A stretch of DNA of 64,000 bases from Streptomyces decoyicus (GCF_019880305.1 NZ_CP082301.1:4650001-4714000); one strand, 5' to 3'. Shown: positions 8,338-17,516, counted from the first letter of the stretch. Translations and numbers: made by a program. Notes: generated by a model from the letters alone, not told the origin.

Positions 8338-8792
8338 ACCGATGAGCGTGTCACAGACTCCAGCACGGGGTGCTCCACCGGCTCCAGGCGCGGGTGCGGC
8401 TTGGCCTTCTGGAGGACGGCCGCGGTCTGCTTGGCGGAGTTGATGGACTTCTCCGGCTTTTTGATCTTCTTGACCTTGACCATCGCGAGGAGGGCCAGCA
8501 GCCCGGCCAGGACCAGGAAGGCGCCGCCGACGATCAGGAAGGACCAGGCGAGGCCGAGGCCGAGGTTGTGGATGCCGTACGCCGCCGCGAAGCTCAGCAC
8601 CGGCAGCGCGAACAGTGCCAGTGCGCCCGCGACCATGAACGCGGCACTGCCGATGCCCGCCCGCTTGGCGTCCTGGCGGAACTCCGCCTTGGCCAGCGCG
8701 ATCTCGTCGTGCACCAGCGCGGACATTTCCGCCGTGGCCGTGGCCACCAGCTGTCCGAGGCTGCGGTCCGTGCCGTCGTGCACTGCGCTCAT
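8334..8792 (-). CDS. Phage-holin-family (DUF1469-like) membrane protein
   Basis: This 152-residue protein has an amphipathic N-terminal part (LVHDEIALAKAEFRQDAKRA), two membrane helices (residues 50-105) and a charged C-terminal tail rich in Lys. The pattern is that of the actinobacterial phage-holin superfamily III/ACT family, which is chromosomal and not a sign of a prophage. The start MSAVHDG at 8792 has GAGGGAG at a good distance; an ATG five codons upstream is less likely. It overlaps the hydrolase gene and follows nhaA by 44 bp, so all three may be one transcript. A role in envelope homeostasis is inferred from context only. Confidence 0.8.
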   Translation of the reverse strand: MSAVHDGTDRSLGQLVATATAEMSALVHDEIALAKAEFRQDAKRAGIGSAAFMVAGALALFALPVLSFAAAYGIHNLGLGLAWSFLIVGGAFLVLAGLLALLAMVKVKKIKKPEKSINSAKQTAAVLQKAKPHPRLEPVEHPVLESVTRSSV

Positions 8793-8836
8793 CGCCGTCT
8801 CCCTCATCTCTTCACCCGGATGCAAAGCCTCTCAGA

Positions 8837-10231
8837 TCATGCCGGACCATCGTCTCCGGCATGCGTGCCGGAGGCCACTTCGGCAAGCCGCCGGTGCTCG
8901 GCGGCCTTGGCTTCGTGGATCGCCGCCATCCGCAGGTGGTACTCCGGCTTGTCGAGTTCGTAGATGTCGGGGATGCCGTCCTGGTCCTCGTCCCGCTCCT
9001 CGTCCTCGCACAGCTTCTTGTACTTGGTGTTGCGGAGCTTGAGGAGGATGCCGGCGAGGACGGCCGCCAGCAGCGAGCCGATGAGCACCGCCGCCTTGAT
9101 CTCGTCGGTCAGTACCGGGTTCTCGGAGAAGGCGAGTTCGCCGATGAGCAGGGAGACGGTGAAGCCGATGCCGGCCAGGGAGGCGAGGGCGAAGACATCC
9201 GGCCACTTGAGGTCGGGGTTGAGCTCGGCCCGGGTGAAGCGGGCGGTGAGCCAGGTGCCGCCGAAGATGCCGAGCGCCTTGCCCACCACCAGGCCGAGTA
9301 CGACCCCCAGGGTCTCCGGCCGGGTGAAGACGTCATGGACCGCGCCGCCGGATATGGACACGCCCGCGGAGAAGAGGGCGAACAGCGGGACGGCGAGGCC
9401 GGCCGAGAGCGGGCGGACCAGATGCTCGATGTGTTCGCCCGGGGACTGCGTCTCGCCGTCGCGCCGGGTGCAGCGCAGCATCAGGCCCATGGCGACGCCG
9501 GCGATGGTGGCGTGCACCCCGCTGTTCTCCATCAGGCCCCAGATGACCAGGGCGAGCGGGACGTAGACGTACCAGCCCCGTACGCCCTTGCGCAGCAGCA
9601 GGTAGAAGACCACCAGGCCGGCGACGGCGAGGCCGAGCGCCAGAAAGTTGATCTTCGAGGTGAAGAAGATCGCGATGATCAGGATCGCGAAGAGGTCGTC
9701 GACGACGGCGAGCGTGAGCAGGAAGGCGCGCAGCGCGGCGGGCAGGGAGGTGCCGATCACGGCGAGTACGGCGAGCGCGAAGGCGATATCGGTGGCGGTG
9801 GGGACCGCCCAGCCCTGGAGGGAGCCGCCGCCGATGCCGTTCACTGCGACGTAGACGGCCGCCGGCATCGCCATCCCGCAGAGCGCGGCGATCACGGGGA
9901 GCGCCGCGGCCTTCGGGTCGCGCAGCTCGCCGGCCACCAGTTCGCGCTTGAGCTCGATGCCGGCGACGAAGAAGAAGAGCGCGAGCAGTCCGTTGGCGGC
10001 CCAGTGCTGGAGGGACAGGTCCAGGCCCAGTGCGGCCGGTCCCAGGTGGAAGCCGCGGACCGCTTCGTAGCTCTCGCCGAGGGTGTTGGCCCAGATCAGG
10101 GCCGCTACGGCGGCGGCGAGCAGAAGGACACCGCCGACGGTTTCGGCACGCAGTGCGTCCGCGATGAAGTTCCGCTCGGGCAGCGGCATCCGCCCCAGGA
10201 AGGGGGAACGACGGTTGGTGGGGGCGCTCAC
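8837..10231 (-). CDS. nhaA: Na+/H+ antiporter NhaA with acidic C-terminal extension
   Basis: This 464-residue membrane protein is an NhaA-family sodium/proton antiporter with about eleven or twelve helices. Family hallmarks are present: AVPTATDIAFAL, the ion-binding Asp pair in LTLAVVDDLFAI, and SLAGIGFTVSLLIG. GTG at 10231 is preceded by GGAGGT at a good distance, which decides the start. Past the last helix there is a C-terminal tail containing DEDQDGIPDIYE, which looks like a short calcium-binding loop of the thrombospondin-3/EF-hand type; that is unusual for NhaA. It is likely transcribed with the downstream holin-like gene. It should export Na+ at alkaline pH. Confidence 0.93.
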   Translation of the reverse strand: MSAPTNRRSPFLGRMPLPERNFIADALRAETVGGVLLLAAAVAALIWANTLGESYEAVRGFHLGPAALGLDLSLQHWAANGLLALFFFVAGIELKRELVAGELRDPKAAALPVIAALCGMAMPAAVYVAVNGIGGGSLQGWAVPTATDIAFALAVLAVIGTSLPAALRAFLLTLAVVDDLFAILIIAIFFTSKINFLALGLAVAGLVVFYLLLRKGVRGWYVYVPLALVIWGLMENSGVHATIAGVAMGLMLRCTRRDGETQSPGEHIEHLVRPLSAGLAVPLFALFSAGVSISGGAVHDVFTRPETLGVVLGLVVGKALGIFGGTWLTARFTRAELNPDLKWPDVFALASLAGIGFTVSLLIGELAFSENPVLTDEIKAAVLIGSLLAAVLAGILLKLRNTKYKKLCEDEERDEDQDGIPDIYELDKPEYHLRMAAIHEAKAAEHRRLAEVASGTHAGDDGPA

Positions 10232-10500
10232 GCGGTGACCTCCGGGCCTCTCGGTAGCTGCGTACGGCTGTTGCAGTTGCCGACCAGACTTCCCGGCGCA
10301 CCCTGAGTTTCTTGGCGTGTCATTGACGCGGCTCCCACTTTACCGGGCGGGTGCAAGCGGCTATCCGGTGGCCTCACTTTACGGGCAATTCGGGCGTCGG
10401 GCCGCTGGAGGACGGGCCGCCGCGGGGCGCGGGAGAGGGGCCGGGTGCGCTGCACAGAGCCGGGCCGCCGACCGGGGCCGCGAACCGGCGGAGACGACGG

Positions 10501-10535
10501 AAGGGGCACCCGGCCGGGTCGGCCGGGTGCCCCTT
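10501..10535 (-). terminator. Strong hairpin terminator after acs
   Basis: A 15-bp perfect inverted repeat (aaggggcacccggcc and its complement) with a 5-nt loop starts 18 bp beyond the acs stop. The remaining gap up to nhaA (10232-10500) contains the nhaA leader and no gene that I can support. Confidence 0.85.
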
Positions 10536-10552
10536 CTGCCCTCCGTGCTCGC

Positions 10553-12520
10553 TCAGTCCTCGCTGGCCGCGCTCGGCAGCTTTGTCTGGATCAGGTCCAT
10601 GACCGAGGAATCGGTGAGGGTGCTGACATCACCGAGGTCGCGGTTCTCGGCGACATCGCGCAGCAGCCGGCGCATGATCTTTCCGGAGCGGGTCTTGGGC
10701 AGCTCCGCGACCGGCAGGATCCGCTTGGGCTTGGCGATCGGGCCGAGCTGCTGGGCGACATGGGCGCGCAGCTCCTCGACCAGGCCCTCGTCCTCCGCCG
10801 CACCGCCGCGCAGGATGACAAAGGCGCAGATGGCCTGGGTGGTCTGCGGGTCGGTGGCGCCGACGACCGCGGCCTCGGCCACCTTGGGGTGCGAGACCAG
10901 CGCCGACTCGACCTCGGTCGTGGAGATGTTGTGGCCGGACACCAGCATCACGTCGTCCACCCGGCCGAGCAGCCAGATGTCGCCGTCGTCGTCCTTCTTG
11001 GCGCCGTCGCCGGCGAAGTACTTGCCCTCGAAGCGCGACCAGTACGTGTCGAGGTAGCGCTGGTCGTCGCCCCAGATCGTGCGGAGCATGGACGGCCAGG
11101 GCTCGGTCAGCACGAGGTAGCCGCCGGCGCCGTCGGGGACCTCGCGGGCATCGTCGTCCACGACGGTCGCGGCGATACCGGGCAGTGCCAACTGGGCGGA
11201 GCCGGGCTTGGTGGCCGTGACGCCCGGCAGCGGGCTGAGCATCATCGCGCCGGTCTCGGTCTGCCACCACGTGTCGACGATCGGCGTCGCGTCGGCCCCG
11301 ATGTGCTTGCGGTACCACATCCATGCCTCGGGGTTGATCGGCTCGCCCACCGACCCGAGGATGCGCAGCGACGACAGGTCGAACTTCGCCGGGATGTCGT
11401 CGCCCCACTTCATGCAGGCGCGGATCGCGGTCGGCGCGGTGTAGAGGACCGTCACGCCGTACTTCTGCACGATCTCCCACCAGCGGCCCTGGTGCGGGGT
11501 GTCGGGCGTGCCTTCGTAGAGCACCTCCGTCGCGCCGTTGGAGAGCGGGCCGTAGGTGATGTACGAGTGGCCCGTCACCCAGCCGACGTCGGCGGTGCAC
11601 CAGTAGACGTCGGTCTCCGGCTTGAGGTCGAAGACGGCGTGGTGGGTGTACGACACCTGGGTGAGGTAGCCGCCGGTGGTGTGCAGGATGCCCTTGGGCT
11701 TACCCGTCGTGCCGGAGGTGTAGAGGATGAACAGCGGGTGCTCGGCGTCGAAGGCCTCGGGCGTGTGCTGGTCGCTCTGCCGCTCGACGATCTCGTGCCA
11801 CCACACGTCGCGGCCCTCGTGCCAGGCGACGTCCTCCTGGCCGGTGCGGCGTACGACCAGGACGCTGCGGACGTTCTCCGTGCCGGGCTTGGTCAGCGCC
11901 TCGTCGACGGCGGGCTTGAGGGCGGACGGCTTGCCACGGCGGTAGCCGCCGTCGGCGGTGATCACCACGCGGGCGTCGGCGTCGTTGATGCGGGTGGCCA
12001 GCGCGTCCGCGGAGAAGCCGCCGAAGACGACGGAGTGCGGGGCGCCCAGGCGCGCGCAGGCCAGCATGGCGATGACCGTCTCCGGGATCATCGGCATGTA
12101 GATGGCGACCCGGTCGCCCGTCTGCACGCCCAGCTCGATCAGCGCATGGGCGGCCTTGGAGACCTCACGCTGGAGTTCGGCGTACGTGATCGCGCGGGTG
12201 TCACCCGGCTCGCCCTCGAAGTGGATGGCGACGCGGTCGCCGAGGCCGTTCTCCACATGCCGGTCCACGCAGTTGTAGGCGACGTTGAGCTTGCCGTCGG
12301 CGAACCACTTCGCGAAGGGTGCGTTGGACCAGTCGAGGGTCTGAGTGGGTGCGGTCTCCCACGACAGACGTCCGGCCTGCTCCGCCCAGAAGCCCAGCCG
12401 GTCCGCCGCGGCCTGTTCGTACGCGGCGGCCGTGACGTTGGCATGCGCGGCCAGATCGGCGGGCGGCGCGAACCGCCGTTCCTCCTTGAGCAGGTTGGAG
12501 AGGGAAGAGTGCTCGCTCAT
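10553..12520 (-). CDS. acs: Acetyl-CoA synthetase
   Basis: This 655-residue enzyme activates acetate to acetyl-CoA through acetyl-AMP in the cytoplasm. The adenylate-forming motif YTSGTTGKPKGI, the WWQTETGAMM acetyl-pocket region, the GRVDDVMLVSGHNISTTEVE hinge and the C-terminal TRSGKIMRR with the acetylatable catalytic Lys are all present. Length is normal. The ATG at 12520 overlaps the stop of a 16-residue leader (12567-12517), whose sequence resembles the Acs N-terminus, so expression probably depends on re-initiation. The family is controlled by acylation of the C-terminal Lys. It ends at a strong terminator. Confidence 0.96.
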   Translation of the reverse strand: MSEHSSLSNLLKEERRFAPPADLAAHANVTAAAYEQAAADRLGFWAEQAGRLSWETAPTQTLDWSNAPFAKWFADGKLNVAYNCVDRHVENGLGDRVAIHFEGEPGDTRAITYAELQREVSKAAHALIELGVQTGDRVAIYMPMIPETVIAMLACARLGAPHSVVFGGFSADALATRINDADARVVITADGGYRRGKPSALKPAVDEALTKPGTENVRSVLVVRRTGQEDVAWHEGRDVWWHEIVERQSDQHTPEAFDAEHPLFILYTSGTTGKPKGILHTTGGYLTQVSYTHHAVFDLKPETDVYWCTADVGWVTGHSYITYGPLSNGATEVLYEGTPDTPHQGRWWEIVQKYGVTVLYTAPTAIRACMKWGDDIPAKFDLSSLRILGSVGEPINPEAWMWYRKHIGADATPIVDTWWQTETGAMMLSPLPGVTATKPGSAQLALPGIAATVVDDDAREVPDGAGGYLVLTEPWPSMLRTIWGDDQRYLDTYWSRFEGKYFAGDGAKKDDDGDIWLLGRVDDVMLVSGHNISTTEVESALVSHPKVAEAAVVGATDPQTTQAICAFVILRGGAAEDEGLVEELRAHVAQQLGPIAKPKRILPVAELPKTRSGKIMRRLLRDVAENRDLGDVSTLTDSSVMDLIQTKLPSAASED

Positions 12521-12567
12521 GCTTCCGTCTCCTCCTTGAGCAGGTTGGCCAGGCTTTCGTTGCTCAC
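12517..12567 (-). CDS. 16-residue acs leader peptide (duplicated acs start)
   Basis: A GTG at 12567 with a good ribosome site (GGGAG, 5 nt away) opens a 16-codon frame encoding VSNESLANLLKEETEA, whose TGA overlaps the acs ATG (ATGA). Acs itself begins MSEHSSLSNLLKEERRF, and a 19-bp stretch (ccaacctgctcaaggagga) occurs in both, 50 bp apart. As I recall, many Streptomyces Acs proteins start MSNESLANLLKEERRF, so the leader is probably the original start displaced out of frame by a 50-bp duplication. Translation of the leader is inferred. Confidence 0.6.
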   Translation of the reverse strand: MSNESLANLLKEETEA

Positions 12568-12717
12568 AACATCTCCCATTCCCAGGGGTGGCCGATGTGT
12601 CCCCAGGTCATAGCTCATCAGCCCACGCCTGGCCCTGACAAGCGCTGTGGAAAAATATTGGTGTAGACCTGTCCCGCCGCGGTCCGTTCCAGGGGCGTGG
12701 AGATGTCTTCGCGCAGG

Positions 12718-15054
12718 TCAGCCGGTCACCGGCGCCGGCTCGCCGCGGACCGCGCAGAACCGCCCGTTGGTCTCGTCGAGCACGTATGCCTGAGCCTCGC
12801 CGACATGGAAATACATGCCGTGCAGCGTGAGCGCGCCCTCGGCCACCCGGCGTGCCACACAGGCGTGCGCCCTGAGGTGGTCGAGCTGTTGCATGACGTT
12901 GACGAGCGCCAGCCGCTCCTGGTCGTCGCTCACCGGCCGTCCGCTCAGCGCGACTTCGCCCCGCCCCAGCCGTCCGATGCGCTGCATACGGGCCAGGCTC
13001 GGACGGCCGTGCCGCAGCCAGCGGGTGAGCGGGGTCGGCTCGGCCTCTTCGGGCGCGGCGGAGCCGAGCAGCGCCGCCATGGCACCGCACCCCGAATGGC
13101 CGCACACCGTGATCGAACCGACCCGCAGCACCTCCACGGCGTACTCGATCGCTGCCCCCACCGAGTCGCAGGAGGCGTCCGAGCCGGGCGGTGGCATCAG
13201 GTTGCCGACATTGCGCACGGTGAACAGATCGCCCGGCCCACTGGATGTGATCATGCTCGTGACCAGCCGGGAGTCGGCGCAGGTCAGAAACAGCTGAGTG
13301 GGCCGCTGGCCCTCGCGCGCCAGCCGGGCCAGCTCCTCGCGCACGAGCGGGGCCGTATGGCGCTGGAACGCGCTGACCCCGCCCAGCAGTTGGCTTCCGC
13401 TGCTCTCCGGGTCCGCTGCCCGGTCGGGGCCGGGCCGGGTGCAGTGGTGGTTGCGCCACGGCGTCCACGGCCGGCAGGAGTGTGCGCTGGCCGGCTCGGC
13501 GATCGGCCGGCCCGAACGGCCGCCGAGGGTCACCCAGCCGCCGTGCGCCTGATGGGCGGTGGACCAGGACTGAAGTGCCTCGTAGGCGGCATGATCCATG
13601 AACGAGCCGCACAGCTCGACGACGACGTCCGTATGGGCGGGCACCTGCGCCAGCGCCCGGGTCAGCCGCGGTACCGCCAGAAACGTCAACTGGCCGCTGA
13701 CGCGCACCCGGTGTCTCCCGGCCTCCTCGGTCACCGTGATCCGGGTGTGGGTCAGCCGGCGCAGCGCCAGGAAGACCGCGATCGCGATGCCCGTCCCCAC
13801 GCCCTGGAGTACGCCGAAGAGGACGACGCCGCCCAAGGTGGCGGCGTACACCGGGAATTCGCGGTGCTGCTGTACGTGCCGGATGTGCGCGAAGCTCACC
13901 ATCCGTACGCCGACGGCCATGACCAGCGCGGCGAGCGCCGCCAGCGGGATCAGCTCCAGCGCCGCTGCCAGCAGCCCGGCGCACAGCAGCACCCATACGC
14001 CGTGCAGCACCGTGGCCCGGCGGGTGACCGCGCCGGCCCGCACATTGGCCGAGCCGCGCATCGCGCCCCCGGAGATCGGCAGCCCGCCCAGCAGCCCGGA
14101 GACGACATTGGCCGTGCCCTGGCCGGCCAGCTCGCGGTTGAGCCGCGCACGCCCGGTGGGGGTGCCCGGCCGCTCGGCCGCCAGCCGGTCCACGGCCACC
14201 GCCGACAGCAGCGACTCCATACTGGCGACGAGGGTGACGGTCAGCACCGCGGCGGCGAGCGCCGGAAGGGAGGCGTCCGGCAGCGCGGGCAGCTCGGGCA
14301 GCCGCCAGGAGGGCAGCTCCACGCGCGCCACCGCTGTCCCCGTACTGACGGCCGTCGCGGCGAGCACGGCGGCCAGCGGGGCCGGCAGCATCCGCGCCCA
14401 TCGTCCGGCGCGGCCCGGCAGCCGTCCCCAGCCGATGAGCACGGCGACGGTGACCGCGCCGATCAGCAGCGCGGCGGCGTGCGGATGCGCCAACTGGCCG
14501 GGCAGCGCGGTGGCGTTGGCGATCGCAGAGCTGTCGGGGCTGCCGCCGAGCACCACATGGAGCTGCCCGAGGGCGATGGTGACCCCGATGCCGGCCAGCA
14601 TGCCGTGCACGATCGCCGGGCTCACCGCCAGCGTCGCACGGGCCACCCGCAGTGCGCCCAGGGCGAGTTGGAGGAGACCGGCCAGGACCGTGATGGCGCA
14701 GGTGGCGCGCCAGCCGTAGCGCTGGACCAGGTCGGCGGTGACCACCAGGAGGCCGGTTGCCGCGCCGCTCACCTGGAGCGGTGCGCCGCCGAGCAGACCG
14801 GCGACGAGACCGCCGACGACCGCGGCGATCAGGCCGGCCTGCAGCGGGGCGCCGGTGGCCAGGGCGATGCCCAGCGACAGCGGAACGGCGAGCAGGAAGA
14901 CGACGGCCGAGGCGGAGAGGTCCCGGCGGAAGGCCGCCCGGCCGGTCTTCTTCGTACGGGGGCCGGGCCCGGAGGGCGGACGGGAAGGGGGAGGGGTCTC
15001 GGTGTGGTGCGGTGTGGGCGGCGGCTGCGGCGGCGTCTTCTCGATCTGCGGCAT
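12718..15054 (-). CDS. SulP-family transporter fused to beta-carbonic anhydrase
   Basis: This 778-residue fusion has a SulP anion transporter of about 10-12 helices (residues 40-440, including SGAATGLLVV and ASMESLLSAVAVDRL), a STAS-like segment (about 445-560) and a C-terminal beta-class carbonic anhydrase (about 570-778). Zinc ligands are visible as Cys592 in FLTCADSR and the His/Cys of VCGHSGCGAM. Coupling HCO3- uptake to CO2/HCO3- interconversion at the inner face is the likely role; it might feed carboxylases. The family is known in actinobacteria. The ATG at 15054 is preceded by GGAGGAGACGG. It stands alone, with its promoter in the 398-bp gap to the next gene. Confidence 0.9.
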   Translation of the reverse strand: MPQIEKTPPQPPPTPHHTETPPPSRPPSGPGPRTKKTGRAAFRRDLSASAVVFLLAVPLSLGIALATGAPLQAGLIAAVVGGLVAGLLGGAPLQVSGAATGLLVVTADLVQRYGWRATCAITVLAGLLQLALGALRVARATLAVSPAIVHGMLAGIGVTIALGQLHVVLGGSPDSSAIANATALPGQLAHPHAAALLIGAVTVAVLIGWGRLPGRAGRWARMLPAPLAAVLAATAVSTGTAVARVELPSWRLPELPALPDASLPALAAAVLTVTLVASMESLLSAVAVDRLAAERPGTPTGRARLNRELAGQGTANVVSGLLGGLPISGGAMRGSANVRAGAVTRRATVLHGVWVLLCAGLLAAALELIPLAALAALVMAVGVRMVSFAHIRHVQQHREFPVYAATLGGVVLFGVLQGVGTGIAIAVFLALRRLTHTRITVTEEAGRHRVRVSGQLTFLAVPRLTRALAQVPAHTDVVVELCGSFMDHAAYEALQSWSTAHQAHGGWVTLGGRSGRPIAEPASAHSCRPWTPWRNHHCTRPGPDRAADPESSGSQLLGGVSAFQRHTAPLVREELARLAREGQRPTQLFLTCADSRLVTSMITSSGPGDLFTVRNVGNLMPPPGSDASCDSVGAAIEYAVEVLRVGSITVCGHSGCGAMAALLGSAAPEEAEPTPLTRWLRHGRPSLARMQRIGRLGRGEVALSGRPVSDDQERLALVNVMQQLDHLRAHACVARRVAEGALTLHGMYFHVGEAQAYVLDETNGRFCAVRGEPAPVTG

Positions 15055-15452
15055 TCCCGTCTCCTCCGGGGCGACGCGGTCGCGCGGGGCGCGATCGTGG
15101 GGCGGCGGTGTATTGCGGCGGGACGTGAGCCGGCCGGCGGCTGTCGCTGTGGAGCGAAGGTCCGGTGACTCTCAAGCATCGGTAAATGGATCGTAATGAC
15201 AGGTAAAGGGCAGGAGAAGTCTTTTCGGTCATATGCCGTCATCCTTCCCCTTATCGGATGAATGCTATGGCTTTTGGCTTGTGGTTTTGATGCCTCTTCT
15301 CGGGGCGGGAAGTCCTGGGTGCGGGCATTCCGGTTCATCGCTCGAAGGAGCGCACAGGCGGCAGGAATGAGGGGCCGGGCCGGGCGCCGGAGGGCCGCTG
15401 GGCGGCTTGCCTCTCCAGCGCCTCTCCGGGCCCGCCCGCGCCGCCCGGCAGG
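15055..15452. other. Intergenic region upstream of SulP-carbonic anhydrase
   Basis: The part nearest the transporter is moderately AT-richer (15170-15300) and probably carries its promoter. The left-hand part next to the ATPase stop is very GC-rich with overlapping short inverted repeats, likely a terminator. No gene is supported. Confidence 0.4.
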
Positions 15453-16439
15453 TCAAGCGGGCTGTGGGGCCGCCGTCCCCTCGGAGAGCACGAACGAGGG
15501 GTCGACCTGGGCCGCCAGGTCGACGCCGGTCTTCGCATTGCCCCAGCTCTCCGCGTTCTTCAGGTGGAAGTGCACCATCTGGCGCGTATAGCGCTCCCAG
15601 TCGCGGCGCCCGTACGCGGCGTCGGCCGTGTGGTGCAGCGTCTCCAGGGCGCGGCGGTTGGCCTCCTCCAGGCAGGCGAAGGGGGTCGGGCGGCCCTTCT
15701 CCATGGCGCGCACCCAGTCGGAGTGGCCGACGGTCACCAGCAGATCGTCGCCCACCTCGTCGCGCAGGAACGCCAGGTCCTCGGTGCCCTGCACCTTGTT
15801 GCCCACGACCTTCAGGGGGACGCCGAAGTCCCGTGCGTACTCCTTGTACTGGCGGTAGACGGCGACGCCCTTACGGGTCGGCTCGGCGACCAGGAACGTC
15901 ATGTCGAAGCGGGTGAACATCCCGGAGGCGAAGGAGTCGGAGCCGGCCGTCATATCGACGACGACATACTCCTCGCGACCGTCCACGAGGTGGTTCAGGC
16001 ACAGTTCCACCGCGCCGACCTTGGAGTGGTAGCAGGCCACGCCCAGATCGGACTCGGTGAACGGCCCGGTCGCCATCAGCCGCACGGCGGAGTCGTCGAG
16101 GTCCACCGACCTGGCGCAGGCGTCGTAGACGGGGTTGTCCTCGCCGACCCGCAGCAGCCGCGAGCCCTCGCCGGGCGGGGTGGTCTTGATCATTGATTCG
16201 GAGGACGGGATCCGTGGATTGCTGCCGCGCAGATAGTCCTTGATCAATGGGAGCTGGGCACCCATCGCGGGGAGCGCGGCGGCCGCGGTCTCGCCGAGGC
16301 CGAGGGCGGCGCCCAGATGCTGGTTGATGTCGGCATCCACGGCGATCACGGGGAGCCGGGCCGTGGCGAGATGCCGGATGAACAGGGAGGACAGGGTGGT
16401 CTTGCCGCTGCCGCCCTTGCCTACGAAAGCGATCTTCAT
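15453..16439 (-). CDS. CooC-like P-loop ATPase
   Basis: This 328-residue protein is a MinD/ParA-superfamily ATPase with a deviant Walker A at the very N-terminus (MKIAFVGKGGSGKTTLSSL), a switch I-like DADINQHLG and a VVVDMTAGSD Walker B. The layout resembles CooC and related nickel- or metal-centre maturation ATPases rather than chromosome-partition ParA. The ATG at 16439 gives the standard N-terminus for the fold. It is divergent from a Fic-like gene, with 101 bp between the starts. The client protein is not visible in the neighbourhood. Confidence 0.82.
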   Translation of the reverse strand: MKIAFVGKGGSGKTTLSSLFIRHLATARLPVIAVDADINQHLGAALGLGETAAAALPAMGAQLPLIKDYLRGSNPRIPSSESMIKTTPPGEGSRLLRVGEDNPVYDACARSVDLDDSAVRLMATGPFTESDLGVACYHSKVGAVELCLNHLVDGREEYVVVDMTAGSDSFASGMFTRFDMTFLVAEPTRKGVAVYRQYKEYARDFGVPLKVVGNKVQGTEDLAFLRDEVGDDLLVTVGHSDWVRAMEKGRPTPFACLEEANRRALETLHHTADAAYGRRDWERYTRQMVHFHLKNAESWGNAKTGVDLAAQVDPSFVLSEGTAAPQPA

Positions 16440-16540
16440 GTTCACCAAGGGTAAGTGTCCGATGGCTCTGAGTGAGAGCCCTGCGTGAGGAAGACCACTC
16501 CTTCGAGGGGTCGGCCCCGGTGGTGCGTAGGGTCGTACCC

Positions 16541-17440
16541 ATGGCTGGAAACTCCCGGGGGATGTCCCCCGCACCCCCCAAAGCGAGCGACGACCCGCTC
16601 GTGACCCTGGCCTCGCTCCCGGGGGTCGCCGACTCCGTGGACTCCGTACGCAAGGGCGTCGACCGGGTCTACGGGCACCGGGTCATGCGGCGCCGCAGCA
16701 ACGAGGTGACCTCCGAGGCGGCGCTGCGCGGAGCGCGCGGTTCCGCGGCTCTATCGGGGGCCGACTGGGCGCTCGAAGAGGTCCGGCGCCGCACCGACTT
16801 CGGTGTCGAGGGCGAACCGCGGACGGTCGGCGCGGCCCTGCGGCTGACAGCCGAGGCCGGGCAGCTGCTCAGCGTGTGGCGGCAGTCGCCACTGCGGGTG
16901 CTGGCACGCCTCCATCTGGTGGCGGCATCAGGAGGAGGCCGTAGTTCCGAGGAGGCCGAGGGGCGGCAGCCGGGGGAGCCGGCGGACGAGACGGTGGGGC
17001 GGCCCCGGCTGGCCGGCGAGCCGGTGGACGAACCGCTCATCGAGCTCGCGCTGCCGGATGCCGACGAGGTTGCCGGGCGGCTGGACGGGCTGTCGCGGCT
17101 GCTGCTCGCCGGCACCGAGGCGCCGGCCCTGGTGACCGCGGCGGTGGTGCATGGCGAACTGCTCGCCCTGCGGCCGTTCGCCACCTGCAACGGGCTGGTC
17201 GCGCGGGCCGCGGAGCGGATCGTGCTGGTCGGCAGCGGACTGGACCCGAAGTCGATCTGCCCCGCCGAGGTCGGGCACGCCGAACTGGGGCGCGCGGCCT
17301 ATGTCGCGGCGCTGGAAGGCTATGTCTCGGGCACCCCGGAGGGCGTCGCGGCGTGGATCGCGCACTGCGGCCGCGCGGTGGAACTCGGCGTACGGGAGAG
17401 CACTGCGGTCTGTGAGGCGCTCCAGCGCGGTGCGGCATAA
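16541..17440 (+). CDS. Fic-domain-like protein with degenerate motif
   Basis: The product is 299 residues. Near residue 205-220 it has LRPFATCNGLVARAAERIVL, which aligns with the Fic motif HPFxxGNGRxxR but lacks the catalytic His and the Gly/Arg of the core, so AMP-transfer activity is doubtful. A short Gly/Glu-rich linker splits the protein. The ATG at 16541 follows TAGGGT by seven nucleotides, which suggests a leaderless transcript. It is followed by a terminator hairpin and a HAD gene on the opposite strand. Function unknown; a scaffold or inactive AMPylator fold is the best guess. Confidence 0.7.
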   Translation: MAGNSRGMSPAPPKASDDPLVTLASLPGVADSVDSVRKGVDRVYGHRVMRRRSNEVTSEAALRGARGSAALSGADWALEEVRRRTDFGVEGEPRTVGAALRLTAEAGQLLSVWRQSPLRVLARLHLVAASGGGRSSEEAEGRQPGEPADETVGRPRLAGEPVDEPLIELALPDADEVAGRLDGLSRLLLAGTEAPALVTAAVVHGELLALRPFATCNGLVARAAERIVLVGSGLDPKSICPAEVGHAELGRAAYVAALEGYVSGTPEGVAAWIAHCGRAVELGVRESTAVCEALQRGAA

Positions 17441-17516
17441 GAAGAAGCCGAGGCGAAAGCTTCGGGAGTTTTCATGAATCCCTGAAACATTGCTTCATTC
17501 GGCCCTGAACAGGGTT

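Noticed and set aside
8334..8792. Holin-like protein as a sign of a prophage
   Set aside because: The family is a chromosomal actinobacterial membrane protein in conserved context; no other phage genes are near.
12608..15232. Minus-strand alternative frame of 874 codons over the SulP-carbonic anhydrase gene
   Set aside because: It is mostly Arg/Pro/Ala and overlaps the well-supported frame that carries the zinc ligands.
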